A stretch of DNA of 64,000 bases, from positions 41,436,066 through 41,500,065 of the forward strand of contig CAMGYJ010000006.1 in the NCBI GenBank assembly GCA_946122785.1, written 5' to 3'. The stretch is from Linum tenue. Its lineage: Eukaryota > Streptophyta > Magnoliopsida > Malpighiales > Linaceae. Position numbers and translations under genes: made by a program. Each line of letters begins with the position of its first letter. The first letter of the stretch is position 1. The notes beneath the pieces were generated by a model. The model was not told the DNA's origin. It searched no databases and saw nothing but the letters and a program-made list of their open reading frames with translations. Positions 55,312 to 64,000 of the stretch are shown piece after piece.

Positions 55312-56000
55312 CTTTAAGGGAATCACAACCGAAGAGAAGAATCACATCTTAATGACGGCAGGCGGAAATTTGAAGAGTAAGGCACCAGGGGATGTTTTGA
55401 ATCTCTTGCAGGACATGGCAAAAAATGAGCATGATTGTAAGGACTTACAAGAAGAAAAGGGGTAGAACTCCATCCTCATTTCATCACTTCAGCTAGAGAA
55501 TGAAGGGAGCAAGTGGCTCACACCACCTGGTCAGCATCAAGTTACAACCACTCTACCTCCACTAAAACATGTATTTAAAGAGAGGTCATTCTCGGAGGCA
55601 GAATTCGAAGTACCCTCCCAGGCTCTGCAATTGGAATTAACCAACAGTGAAAACGATGTTGAGACTCCTCCAAGTGATGTAGAGGAGCTAGATGTTTTCT
55701 TGTCTCAATTTCAGGAAGCTGCAAGGGAGAGTCTTGACCGGAAAAAGATAGTAGAAGATCTCCGTGTAAATTTTTCGACTAATCTCCAGGAATTGGAGAA
55801 GAACCAAGAACGTAATGAAATGGGACTCCAGGTTCTATAATAGAAAATCTCTCAGCTAATGCAGCTAGTGAAGGGGAAGGAAAAAGGGAAAGATGGGGAG
55901 AGCACTTCCCCCATATTAGAAAAAGCTGGGGACTCGAATAACACTAATTCACCAACGCTAGAATCCCTGGCTTTCGGATCGTCATCCCATTTTTGGATGT
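55312..56000 (+). pseudogene. Element G gag, C-terminal half
   Basis: After the CTTTT duplication the frame resumes with FFKGITTEEKNHILMTAGGN, the capsid end. A TAG at 55463-55465, a double stop near 55838 and others interrupt. 55631-55840 is acidic with a coiled coil (ESLDRKKIVEDLRVNF). I do not see a zinc knuckle. Confidence 0.7.
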
Positions 56001-56111
56001 CGTGACTTAGATTCCAAAATATTCAAAACATGTGAAGAATTTTCTTCCCCGCACTTTAGAGCACGCTCCTAGAGAAGACGGAGCGATCCAAGGAGTTTCA
56101 CTTTACCTTGC

Positions 56112-56450
56112 ATGATTAATGGTTTCTTGTTTAAGAAATGCTTAGCAGATTTAGGGGCTAGCATTAATGTCATGCCATATCAAGTATTTAAGAAGTTAGA
56201 TGTAGTTGAACTAACTCCTACTCAAATGAACATCCAACTAGTTGACAGGTCTATTGTTTTCCCTAAGGGCATAGTTCAGGATTTATTTGTTTAGGTATAT
56301 AGTTTCATATTTCCAGCTAATTTTGTTATCATGGACAGGCCTGGAGATGTCGATGCCCCTCTCATTCTTGGTAGACCATTTCTAGCAACAACTAAATTTG
56401 TTATTGATGTTCACAATGGTAAAATGACACTAAGGTTAGGGAAATGAAGA
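56112..56450 (+). pseudogene. Element G aspartic protease
   Basis: CLADLGASINVMPYQVFKKL (about 56139) carries the active site, and DAPLILGRPFLATTKFVIDV (about 56353) the C-terminal block. A TAG at 56292-56294 splits it. It is close in sequence to the proteases of A and B. Confidence 0.78.
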
Positions 56451-56582
56451 AGTCACATTCACAAATCAAGCTAGGACGCAACCCAATGAAGAGTGTGATG
56501 AGTTGCATTTATCAGAAGATTTACCTAATTTATATAGTGTATCTTCTTCCCTTTACACTGAATCTGATGATCCTCTTGAACA

Positions 56583-58231
56583 ATGTCTTGTACTAGATAT
56601 GGAGATTTATTGGAGATGAAGTTGAACGAGCATCTGGATGCATTGAATAGTGGAATTGGTGAAGAAGCAGATGAGAAGGTGGAACCTCTGCAGGAAATAA
56701 AGCAAATTGCACCATTAATCGAGGAAGCACCGAGCCTAGAGTTGAAACCCTTACCAGAGCACTTTAAATATGCCTTATTTAGGGAGTACTCAAAACTTCC
56801 GCTCATTATCAATGCGAATCTCACAGTTGACCACAAGTCAGCCCGCATTCAACTGCTAAGGAAACATGAAAAGGCTATTGCTTGGAAAATAGCAGACATT
56901 CAAAGGACCAGTCCATCTTTATGCACCCACAAAATCAACATAGAGGACACGAGCAAACCTGGGATTCAACCTCAACGAGTCTCAATCCAAACATGGTGGA
57001 AGTGCTCAAGGGAGAAACAATCAAGTTGCTCGACGCAGGTATCATCTACCCTATTTCGGATAGCAACTGGGTAAGTCCAATTCAAGTGGTACCCAAGAAA
57101 GGAGGGATGACAGTTGTCCCAAATGACAACAACGAGCTTATTCCTACAAGGACGGTCACAGGATGGCGGCTTTGTATCAACTATCGAAGGCTTCATGAGG
57201 TTACAAGCAGGGATCATTTCCCACGTCCATTCCTCGACCAAGTGTTGGAGAGACTTGTTGTTCATGATTACTACTTCTTCTTGGATGGGATGTTTGGTTA
57301 CTTTTAGATCCCCATATCCCCCAAAGACCAAGAGAAGACTACTTTGATTTGCCCCTTTGGAACATTCGCCTACAGAAGAATTTCCTTTGGTCTCTGTAAT
57401 GTCCCTACAACATTCCAACGTTGCATGATCGCTATTTTGGATAAATTGATTGGAGAAATAATGGAGGTTTTCACGGCTGATTTCTCTGTGTTTGGGGATT
57501 CTTTTGGCCTTTGCCTTCAAAATCTGGAGAAGTTGTTGGAGCGATGTGTAGAGACTAATATCTCACTCAATTGGGAGAAATGCCACTTCATGGTTCAAGA
57601 AGGGATAATACTCGGACACAAAATATCCAAGAAGGGTATTGAAGTGGATAGGGTGAAGGTCAAAACCAATAGCAAGTTGCCTCCGCCAACTTTTGTAAAG
57701 GGAATTCGGAGCGTCCTCGGACATGCCGGTTTTTAAAGGAGATTCATACAAGATTTCTCAAAGATCGCTCTCCCTCTCACAAAATTACTTGAGAAGGACG
57801 CAGTTTTTCATTTTTCTGACGAATGCAAGAAAGCTTTTGAGACATGGAAGAAACAGCTGACAACTGCACCAATTATGGTAACACCGGATTGGACACTTCC
57901 TTTCGAGTTGATGTGCGATGCAAGCAACTTCGTTGTGGGAGCAGTTTTGGGTCAGCGAAGAGACAAGAAATTTCAACCCATTTGCTATGCAAGTAAGACT
58001 CTGAATGATGCTCAAGAGAATTACACAACCACAGATAAAGAGCTACTTGTGGTGGTTTTTGAATTCTATAATTTTCGTCCCTACCTGGTCCTCTCGAAGG
58101 TGATTTTCAACACTGATCACTCAACTCTCCGTTACTTGATGACAAAGACCGATGCTAAACCTTTCCTTATCCGGTGGGTACTCATACTACAAGAATTTTA
58201 TATTGAAATCAAGGATAAAAGGGGAGTATAA
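56583..58231 (+). pseudogene. Element G reverse transcriptase and RNase H, active site altered
   Basis: Reverse transcriptase begins near LELKPLPEHFKYALFREYSK. A frameshift near 56965 moves to the frame with WVSPIQVVPKKGGM and CINYRRLHEVTSRDHFPRPF. TAG at 57306 (GYF-stop) and TAA at 57734 interrupt. The catalytic motif reads VFTADFSVFG (about 57463) instead of [10 protein letters not shown] as in B, so the first aspartate is alanine. RNase H keeps [18 protein letters not shown] and [15 protein letters not shown] stop follows at 58229. Confidence 0.85.
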
Positions 58232-59649
58232 AACCTTGCAACCGATCATCTCTCTAGACTGGAAGGTCCAGAAGCTAAGGAAGAGTCAAGGAGAGAAATC
58301 AATGATTCATTCCTCGATGAAAAGCTTTATACTATTCAAACATGGGATGACCAACCCCCATGGTTTGCCGATATGGCAAACTACCTGGCCACAATACAAC
58401 TCCCCAAGGACATGACTAGACTTGATAGGGATAAATTCTTTTCAGATATTAAGCATTACTTTTGGGATGATCCTTATTAATTCAAATTAGGAGCCGACGG
58501 GATGATTATAACAATTGTGGATTCAGAGGAAGCAAGGGAGATTCTTTCTCATCGTCACATTGGAGCTGCAGGTGGACACCACGACGGGCGTCGGACAGCA
58601 ATGAAGATACTACAGTCTGGGTTTTTTTGGCCAACCATTTTCAAGGATGCCATCGAGTTCATCAGTCGTTGCGATCAATGTCGAAGATTAGGAAACATGT
58701 CCTCGCAGGAAGAGATGCCCCAAAACATCTCCATAACATGTGAGATCTTCGATGTATGGGGTAATGAATTTATGGGTCTATTTCCCTAATATTTTGGATG
58801 AAAACACATTCTCGTGGTTGTTGGATTATGCATCAAGGTGGGCCGATGCTCGAGCACTCCCAACGAATGACTCTTGCCAAGTTTGCAAATTTTTGAAGAA
58901 ATTATTCTCTAGATTTCGTACGTGAAGTGCGATAATTAGTGATCAAGGGACACACTTCCAAGGGAAATTCGAGAAATTGCTAAGCAAGTATGGTGTCCAT
59001 CATTGAATTTTACGTCTTATCATATCCCCAAATAAGTGGCCAAGAAGAGTTGACCAATCATGAGTTGAAACAAATTCTTGAGAAGACTGTTTCACAAACT
59101 AGAAAATATTGGTCTCTTCACCTAGACGATGTTGTGTGGGAAAATTGGACAACATATAAAACACCAATTGGCACCTCACCATATCGCTTGGTTTTCGGGA
59201 AGGCTTGTCACCTTCCGGTGGAAATGGAGCATAACGCATATTGGTCAATCAAGTTCCTCAATTACGATAAGACACTCGTGGGAAAGGAATGGAAGCTACA
59301 GTAAATGGAGCTCGAAGAGTGGCGACTTCAAAATTATGAGAACACGAGAATTTACAAGGAACGAACAAAACGATTCCATGATTCTCGGTTTTGACGACAC
59401 AAGGAGTTCAAAGAAGGAGACAAAGTGCTCCTTTACAACTCCAGACTTTGATTGTTCTCGGGGAAACTTAAATCCAGGTGGTACGGACCTTTTGTAGTCA
59501 CTAAAATGTTCCTATATGGAGCTGTTCCAATTGCCAATGCCGAAAGAGGGGAATTCAAAGTTAACTCTCATCGACTGAAGCTCTATCTCAATGGTGTACC
59601 ACATAAGGTTGCCGACCTTCTTCTTTTATCAGAACCTTGGAATCCATAG
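58232..59649 (+). pseudogene. Element G integrase
   Basis: It includes an HHCC finger (HRHIGAAGGHH to CDQCRRLGNMSS, about 58550-58695). The core reads VWGNEFMGLFP, where Asp is replaced by Glu. AIISDQGTHFQGKF is at about 58930, and the downstream glutamate block reads [13 protein letters not shown]. Stops at 58478, 58922 and 59303 and two CGA-to-TGA changes (about 59393, 59448) occur. The C-terminal tail ends FKVNSHRLKLYLNGV (about 59557) and stops at 59647-59649. Confidence 0.82.
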
Positions 59650-60083
59650 TACTTCTGTCTAGCTTATGATGTTAAAAAAGCATGTCGATATTGTTAATGA
59701 TTTTTCAATTTTTCATCGTCGAAGTATAATTGTAACTTTTATTCTATTTATGTTTCAACCCTTTCGCTATCGTAATTTTAACTACTAGTAGTATTTGTAC
59801 TTATATTATATACTTATCGTACCTATAAATCTTAATCGTCTTCCACTCTATCTTATGCTCTTTATCGTTGTGAAAACCACCAAGAAGACATAGACCTACA
59901 CTTGTGTTCGTTCACCAACTCACAACCAAAACATATGGTAACCCTCACAATCTTCTCTTATGAAACTCCCACATTGAGGAGAATGTGTTGCTCAAGTGTG
60001 GAGGGATGTGTATGAAGGTAACCCCCTTGTCCTTCTCGTCACCGCCGACCATACTCAAAATAGGTACTAGAACGTATTCACAA
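59650..60083 (+). other. Element G 3' non-coding remnant
   Basis: An AT-rich spacer without a gene. Near its end the ACATTGAGGAGAATGT inverted repeat and CTCAAGTGTGGAGGGATG match the first landmark of the 3' region of A, B, E and F. The later landmarks are missing. Confidence 0.5.
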
Positions 60084-60094
60084 CTCTAATACCA
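60084..60094 (-). other. Possible tRNA-iMet primer site of a minus-strand copia relic
   Basis: CTCTAATACCA is the complement of TGGTATTAGAG, one change from the copia site TGGTATCAGAG. It directly abuts a TG start of the putative LTR at 60095. Confidence 0.4.
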
Positions 60095-60540
60095 TGATAA
60101 AAACATAAAGCAGAAAGGTAAACTAACACCAATTTATGTGGTATTCTCGTTCTTACCGTGGACGAGACTAATCCACGGCAAGCTCACACAACGAGCTTGC
60201 GACTCCTCTTATTAGGTTTTCGACCAATACTTGCAGATTGACAAGGACTCGACTACTATAAACATATATATACTACATGGCTAAACTACTAGGGTTAATA
60301 GCCAAAACAAATAACTTGGTCAATTACCAAGCGCTACCCAAACTACACAATTAATTGAACACGTCCCAATCTCACGGTCGTGAGATGAGGCCGTGAGATA
60401 CACTGTCTTCCTAACACCCACCATACTGGTCTCACGGGCAGAACTCACGACTGTGAGATTACATGCAGAAATCATGACCAACAACATTCCTTTCCTTCTT
60501 CTTCCATTTCATCCACTTTTTCTTTCTTCTCTAACGTGAA
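60095..60540 (-). repeat. Possible minus-strand copia-type LTR with CGGTCG palindrome
   Basis: From the primer-like site the segment begins TGATAAAAAC. On the minus strand it has a TATA-like TATATATATG near 60262-60275 and, upstream, TCTCACGGTCGTGAGA at 60370-60385 plus partial copies to about 60460. The right end and target duplication could not be fixed, and no partner LTR is in view. Confidence 0.35.
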
Positions 60541-61033
60541 GCAAAACAAGGGAGGTGAGTGTCGGGCATTTGGTTGAGAGAAGGGATCGCTGGGGTTGCT
60601 TCTGTTTTTGTTGTTGTTGTTGTTGTTGTTGTTGTTGGCTCTCCCATGTCCCTGCTTGCTTCCGCTAGCAACGCTAGTCTCCTCACGAGAAAGGAAGGAA
60701 CCCGAAAGTCGTGGTGGGCTTCTTTCTCTTTCCTTTCCTCCCTTGAAAGCTGCTTCTGTTGTTATAAAAGGAAATGGGAACGTTGGGGAGAAATTCTTCA
60801 GTGATCCTGTACCACCACGTCAGCTTGCTTATTTGGTGCTCCGGCCCAATAGCTAGCTGACACATGTACCTATCTTTTCCTATTCGTTCTCTTTCATGCG
60901 TTAAGCTGCGAGCTCGTAACATGGATGAAACTCATCTTTTCATTGCACAATCAAAATATAGAGATACGCCACAGCGAGTCCAAACAACCCGCTAATTAGC
61001 ACAAGCGAAACAGATCTAACCCTAACAACACTC
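60541..61033. other. Unique-looking DNA with (GTT)n microsatellite, no supported gene
   Basis: A run of about nine GTT units lies at about 60609-60638. Short ORFs across it are low complexity on both strands. Nothing resembles a known protein. Confidence 0.5.
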
Positions 61034-61364
61034 AAACAATCTTCAATTTCATAAAATGAGAGAAATCAGAATAAAAACGAAAGGTTTCAACTCATAAATC
61101 ACATTCGTAGATAAGGAAACCCGCAAAAAATCTCAAACCCAACTAACCGAACAAGTTTAGGCCACCGAAGGATTTTGTTTTCCTTTCACGGGACGATCAA
61201 CACACCCCGACGGAGGGCCTTTATATATATCTTCTTTTTCTGATCGCCTCTCTGTATTTATATATTATACTAATAATAAATCTCTAACCCCTATATTTGA
61301 AAAACTTTTGCTAATAAACATACTAAATCTTTTGGTTAATTAGCGTAGTCATTGATTTCTAAGG

Positions 61365-62726
61365 TGACTCGCTCCTACCGTCACCCTAGAAAATGGCCAA
61401 GTGTAACCACTTCATAAAGCGTAGTATAGCGGGTTTGGGTTTTAATGTCAACCCGGGTCCTAGATGTGATGACTACTCAGTGAATTCTTATTATTTAGCG
61501 GGAAACTTTAGTGAAGGTCCAAACTAACAAACAAGCAAAGCAAAGCAAGAAGGTTGTTTTCAAGTCGAGAGAGGTCACCCGGATATGGTTCCCCCTAGAC
61601 TGCAGTTAAGCCGGATTGTAATTTACCAAGTTCAGTTTCAATGATAGTTATACTGCGGGAGGTTCTTAAGCAGTCTGAAGTCACGACTAAAGGTCTCCAG
61701 ACCCTCTCAATCTAAGCCCCCAGCGGGTGACTAACCTCCACCGAAGTAACCAGATTGAGGCCCTAACGAACCAAACCTCCACTACCGATTAAATTCGGTA
61801 CAGAATAGTGAGTTGGCTCCTCGACTAAAGCCGGCAAATCCCTACCTTCAATCAAGGGTGCTCTATCAACCTAGGCAGATATTCTCTTTCTAGGTTAAAG
61901 CATAAACAACAGGAATTTGATCAGGATTCATGTCATTCAACAATTCAAATCTCAAATGCATATAATCAAATCTTAGAATCTGTACTTGGGTTCATACAAT
62001 CAAACCTAACATGCAATTTTAGGGTTCTCTATACCTAGATGAATGAGGAAGTTACTCCATGGAGAGAGAAGCAAGAGCAAGCTCAGATGCAGAAATCATG
62101 TTGTGAAAGATGGGTTTCTGCTCCTGGTCGTCAATCGGCACTTCTCCAAGTGTGAGCTGAGCTCCAATGGTGTTGAAGATCAATCTAGGGCACTTGGGAA
62201 CTCTGGTTCGTCGCTTTCTCTCTCTAGGAATCGCTTTCTTTCTCTAAAACTCGGAACCCTTCATTTTTAGCCTTCTTTTCCCTTAAAAAGCTGTGTGTCG
62301 CGACCCCGGTCTGAATACCCGGTCGGGTATTTTGGGTGGCGACTGGGTATAATCAAAACGCACCGTCGGGTGACAGGGGAAAATCCCCGGTCAGGTCCAA
62401 GAATCCCCGATTGGGGATTTCTGCTCACTACCCGGGCCCCCTTCTGCTTCTCAGAGACGCCCGAAGCGACAAATCCCCGGTCTGCTCCAAATAATACCCG
62501 GTCGGGTATTTTTGCCCATGATCGGGTATTTTGCTCCTCCAGCACACTTCGACCCAACTTTGCTCCTTTCGACCCAAAACTCGTTTCTTCCCCTCGATGC
62601 CAACGCTAAGTCCTGAAATATGACATAAACGCACAACCTAGCGTGAAATCGGCTTAAAACACGAGAATTAACATCTCAAACGGCTCAAGAATAGGGGTAA
62701 AAACATGTGTAATTAATGGTCTATCA
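61365..62726 (-). repeat. Solo LTR of the element A family, minus strand
   Basis: On the minus strand it runs from TGATAGACCATTAATTACAC (62726 leftward) to GCGAGTCA (61365), 1362 bp. It matches the A LTR throughout. The 5-bp duplication TAAGG flanks it (61360-61364, 62727-62731), so it is a solo LTR left by LTR-LTR recombination. It carries AATACC-CGGTCG-GGTATT at 62314-62331 and ATGGAGTAA (62052-62060, minus). Confidence 0.88.
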
Positions 62727-62731
62727 TAAGG

Positions 62732-62910
62732 AAAATTAGGCTTTAGGGTCAATCAATTGAAGCCTGGAAAGCCCGCCAAGGTTTTCAGTTTTCTAGTCAT
62801 ACCGTTAAAATTTTTTTAGCTTTTTTGGGACAAATTAAAAGAACCCAACCCAAATAATTAGTTAACACTTGTTTTATAGAGACAATTTTTCATACGTGTC
62901 CCCTAAATGA
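62732..62910. other. Spacer between the duplicated units
   Basis: 179 bp of AT-rich DNA; no gene or repeat landmark seen. Confidence 0.5.
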
Positions 62911-63241
62911 AAACAATCTTCAATTTCATAAAACGAGAGGAATCATAATAAAAACAAAAGGTTTCAACTCATTAATCACATTCGTAGACAAGTAAACTCG
63001 CAAAAAATCTTAAACCCAACTAACCGAACAAGTTTAGGCCACCGAAGAATTTTGTTTTCCTTTCATGGGACGATGAACACACCTCGACGGAGGGCCTTTA
63101 TATATCTCTTCTTTTTCCGATCGGCTCTCTGTATTTATATATTATACTAATAATAAATCCCTAACCCCTATATTTGAAAAACTTTTGCTTATAAACATAC
63201 TAAATCTTTTGGTTAATTAGCGGAGTCATTGATTTCTAAGG

Positions 63242-64000
63242 TGACTCGCTCCTACCGTCACCCTAGAAAATGGCCAAGTGTAACCACTTCCTAAAGCGTA
63301 GTATAGCGGGTTTGGGTTTTAATGTCAACCCTGGTTCTAGATGTGATGACTACTCAATGAATTCTTATTATTTAGCGGTGAAACTTTAGTGAAGGTCCAA
63401 ACTAACAAACAAGCAAAGCAAGCAAGAAGGTTGTTTTCAAGTCGAGAGAGGTCACCCGGATATGGTTCCCCCTAGACTGCAGTTAAGCCGGATTGTAATT
63501 TACCAAGTTCAGTCTCAATGATAGTTATACTGCGGGAGGTTCTTAAGCAGTCTGAAGTCTCGACTAAAGGTCTCCAGACCCTCTCAATCTGAGCCCCCAG
63601 CGGGCGACTAACCTCCACCGGAGTAAACAGATTGAAGCTCTAACGAACCAAACCTCCACTACCGAAGTAAATTCGGTACAGAATAGTGAGTTGGCTCCTC
63701 GACTAAAGTCGCCAACTCCCTACCTTCAATCAAGGGTGCTCTATCAACCTAGGCAGATATTTTCTTTCTAGGTTAAAGCAGAAACAACAGGAATTTGATC
63801 AGGATTCAAGCCATTCAACAAATCAAACCTCAATTGAGTATAATCAAATCATAGAATCTGTACTTGGGTTCATACAATCAAACCTAACATGCTATTCTAG
63901 GGTTCTCCATACCCAGATGAATGAGGAAGTTACTCCATGGAGAGAGAAGCAAAAATAAGCTCAGATGCAGAAATCAAGCTTTGAAGGATGGGTTTCTGCT
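63242..64000 (-). repeat. Second copy of the A-family solo LTR, cut by window end
   Basis: It matches 61365 onward at an offset of 1877, including the ATGGAGTAA leader motif (63930-63938, minus). The U3 half lies outside the window. Confidence 0.85.

Larger units (their letters stand above)
42927..60000 (+). mobile_element. Element G: decayed Athila-type element with gag-pol, hosting E/F; 3' LTR not found
   Basis: A 5' LTR (42927-44476), a perfect tRNA-Asp primer site, gag (split at 45266/55307), protease, reverse transcriptase/RNase H and integrase follow in Ty3/gypsy order. After the integrase stop (59649) a non-coding region ends near an ACATTGAGGAGAATGT/CAAGTGTGGAGGGATG block at 59972-60007. 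No second LTR is found, so the 3' end is lost or replaced by the copia-like sequence at 60095. There are many stops and frameshifts, more than in B. Confidence 0.75.
61034..64000. repeat. Tandem duplication, period about 1877 bp, containing an A-family solo LTR
   Basis: 61034-62910 is followed directly by a second copy from 62911 to the window end (partial). The first 330 bp of each copy is non-LTR flank, the same in both with scattered changes. The same TAAGG/TGACTCGC junction follows at 61365 and 63242. The LTR insertion therefore preceded the duplication. The copies differ by several percent by eye. Confidence 0.85.

Overview
This is a plant nuclear window, almost certainly angiosperm pericentromeric or other repeat-rich heterochromatin. 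Nearly all of it is transposable-element DNA: Athila-type Ty3/gypsy elements with a tRNA-Asp primer site, one SIRE-type Ty1/copia element with a tRNA-iMet primer site, a CACTA transposon, a hAT transposon and a LINE relic. Only one ordinary host gene is supported, a RALF-like peptide precursor on the minus strand (39562-40059). Element names A-G below are mine.

Layout. 1-37708 is a four-level nest. Element D (Athila-type relic; 5' LTR end at 1-710, 3' LTR ending at 37708) has its gag split by a CACTA transposon (967-34801, 3-bp target duplication TAG) that carries a decayed purple acid phosphatase gene fragment. The CACTA element is split by element B (1372-30753, Athila, near-perfect 5-bp duplication ATGCC/ATGTC). 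The 5' LTR of B is split by element A (1621-11034, Athila, duplication ACGGG, two 1342-bp LTRs), and the integrase of B is split by copia element C (16433-24583, duplication CTACA, LTRs of 898 and 899 bp). 37709-42926 is a non-nested stretch with the RALF gene and a LINE relic. 42927-about 60000 is element G (Athila; 5' LTR, primer site, decayed gag-pol). Its gag is split by a three-LTR composite, E/F (45267-55306, duplication CTTTT), whose middle LTR carries a hAT element (50668-51875, duplication TAAGTGAG). 60095-60540 looks like a minus-strand copia LTR. 61365-62726 is a minus-strand solo LTR of the A family (duplication TAAGG) lying in a block of about 1.88 kb that is repeated in tandem to the window end.

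How parts work together. A is a deletion derivative that keeps gag, protease, the integrase tail and a downstream open reading frame (3' ORF) but has lost reverse transcriptase and most of integrase. B and G once encoded full gag-pol and are now inactivated by stops, frameshifts and active-site changes. C has a broken gag-pol but an intact 372-codon 3' ORF. A, B and C each have a TATA box just ahead of their 3' ORF.

Most notable. (1) The U3 regions of all Athila families here, and the internal promoters of A and B, carry palindromes built as family-specific arm + constant CGRYCG core + matching arm. (2) The E/F composite has LTR halves that switch partner at the same alignment point, as expected if a one-LTR circle of F recombined into the 3' LTR of E. 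(3) Several probable RNA structures with compensatory stem changes, and a two-codon ATG-GAG-stop reading frame, recur across the families. All alignments were made by eye; no search was run.
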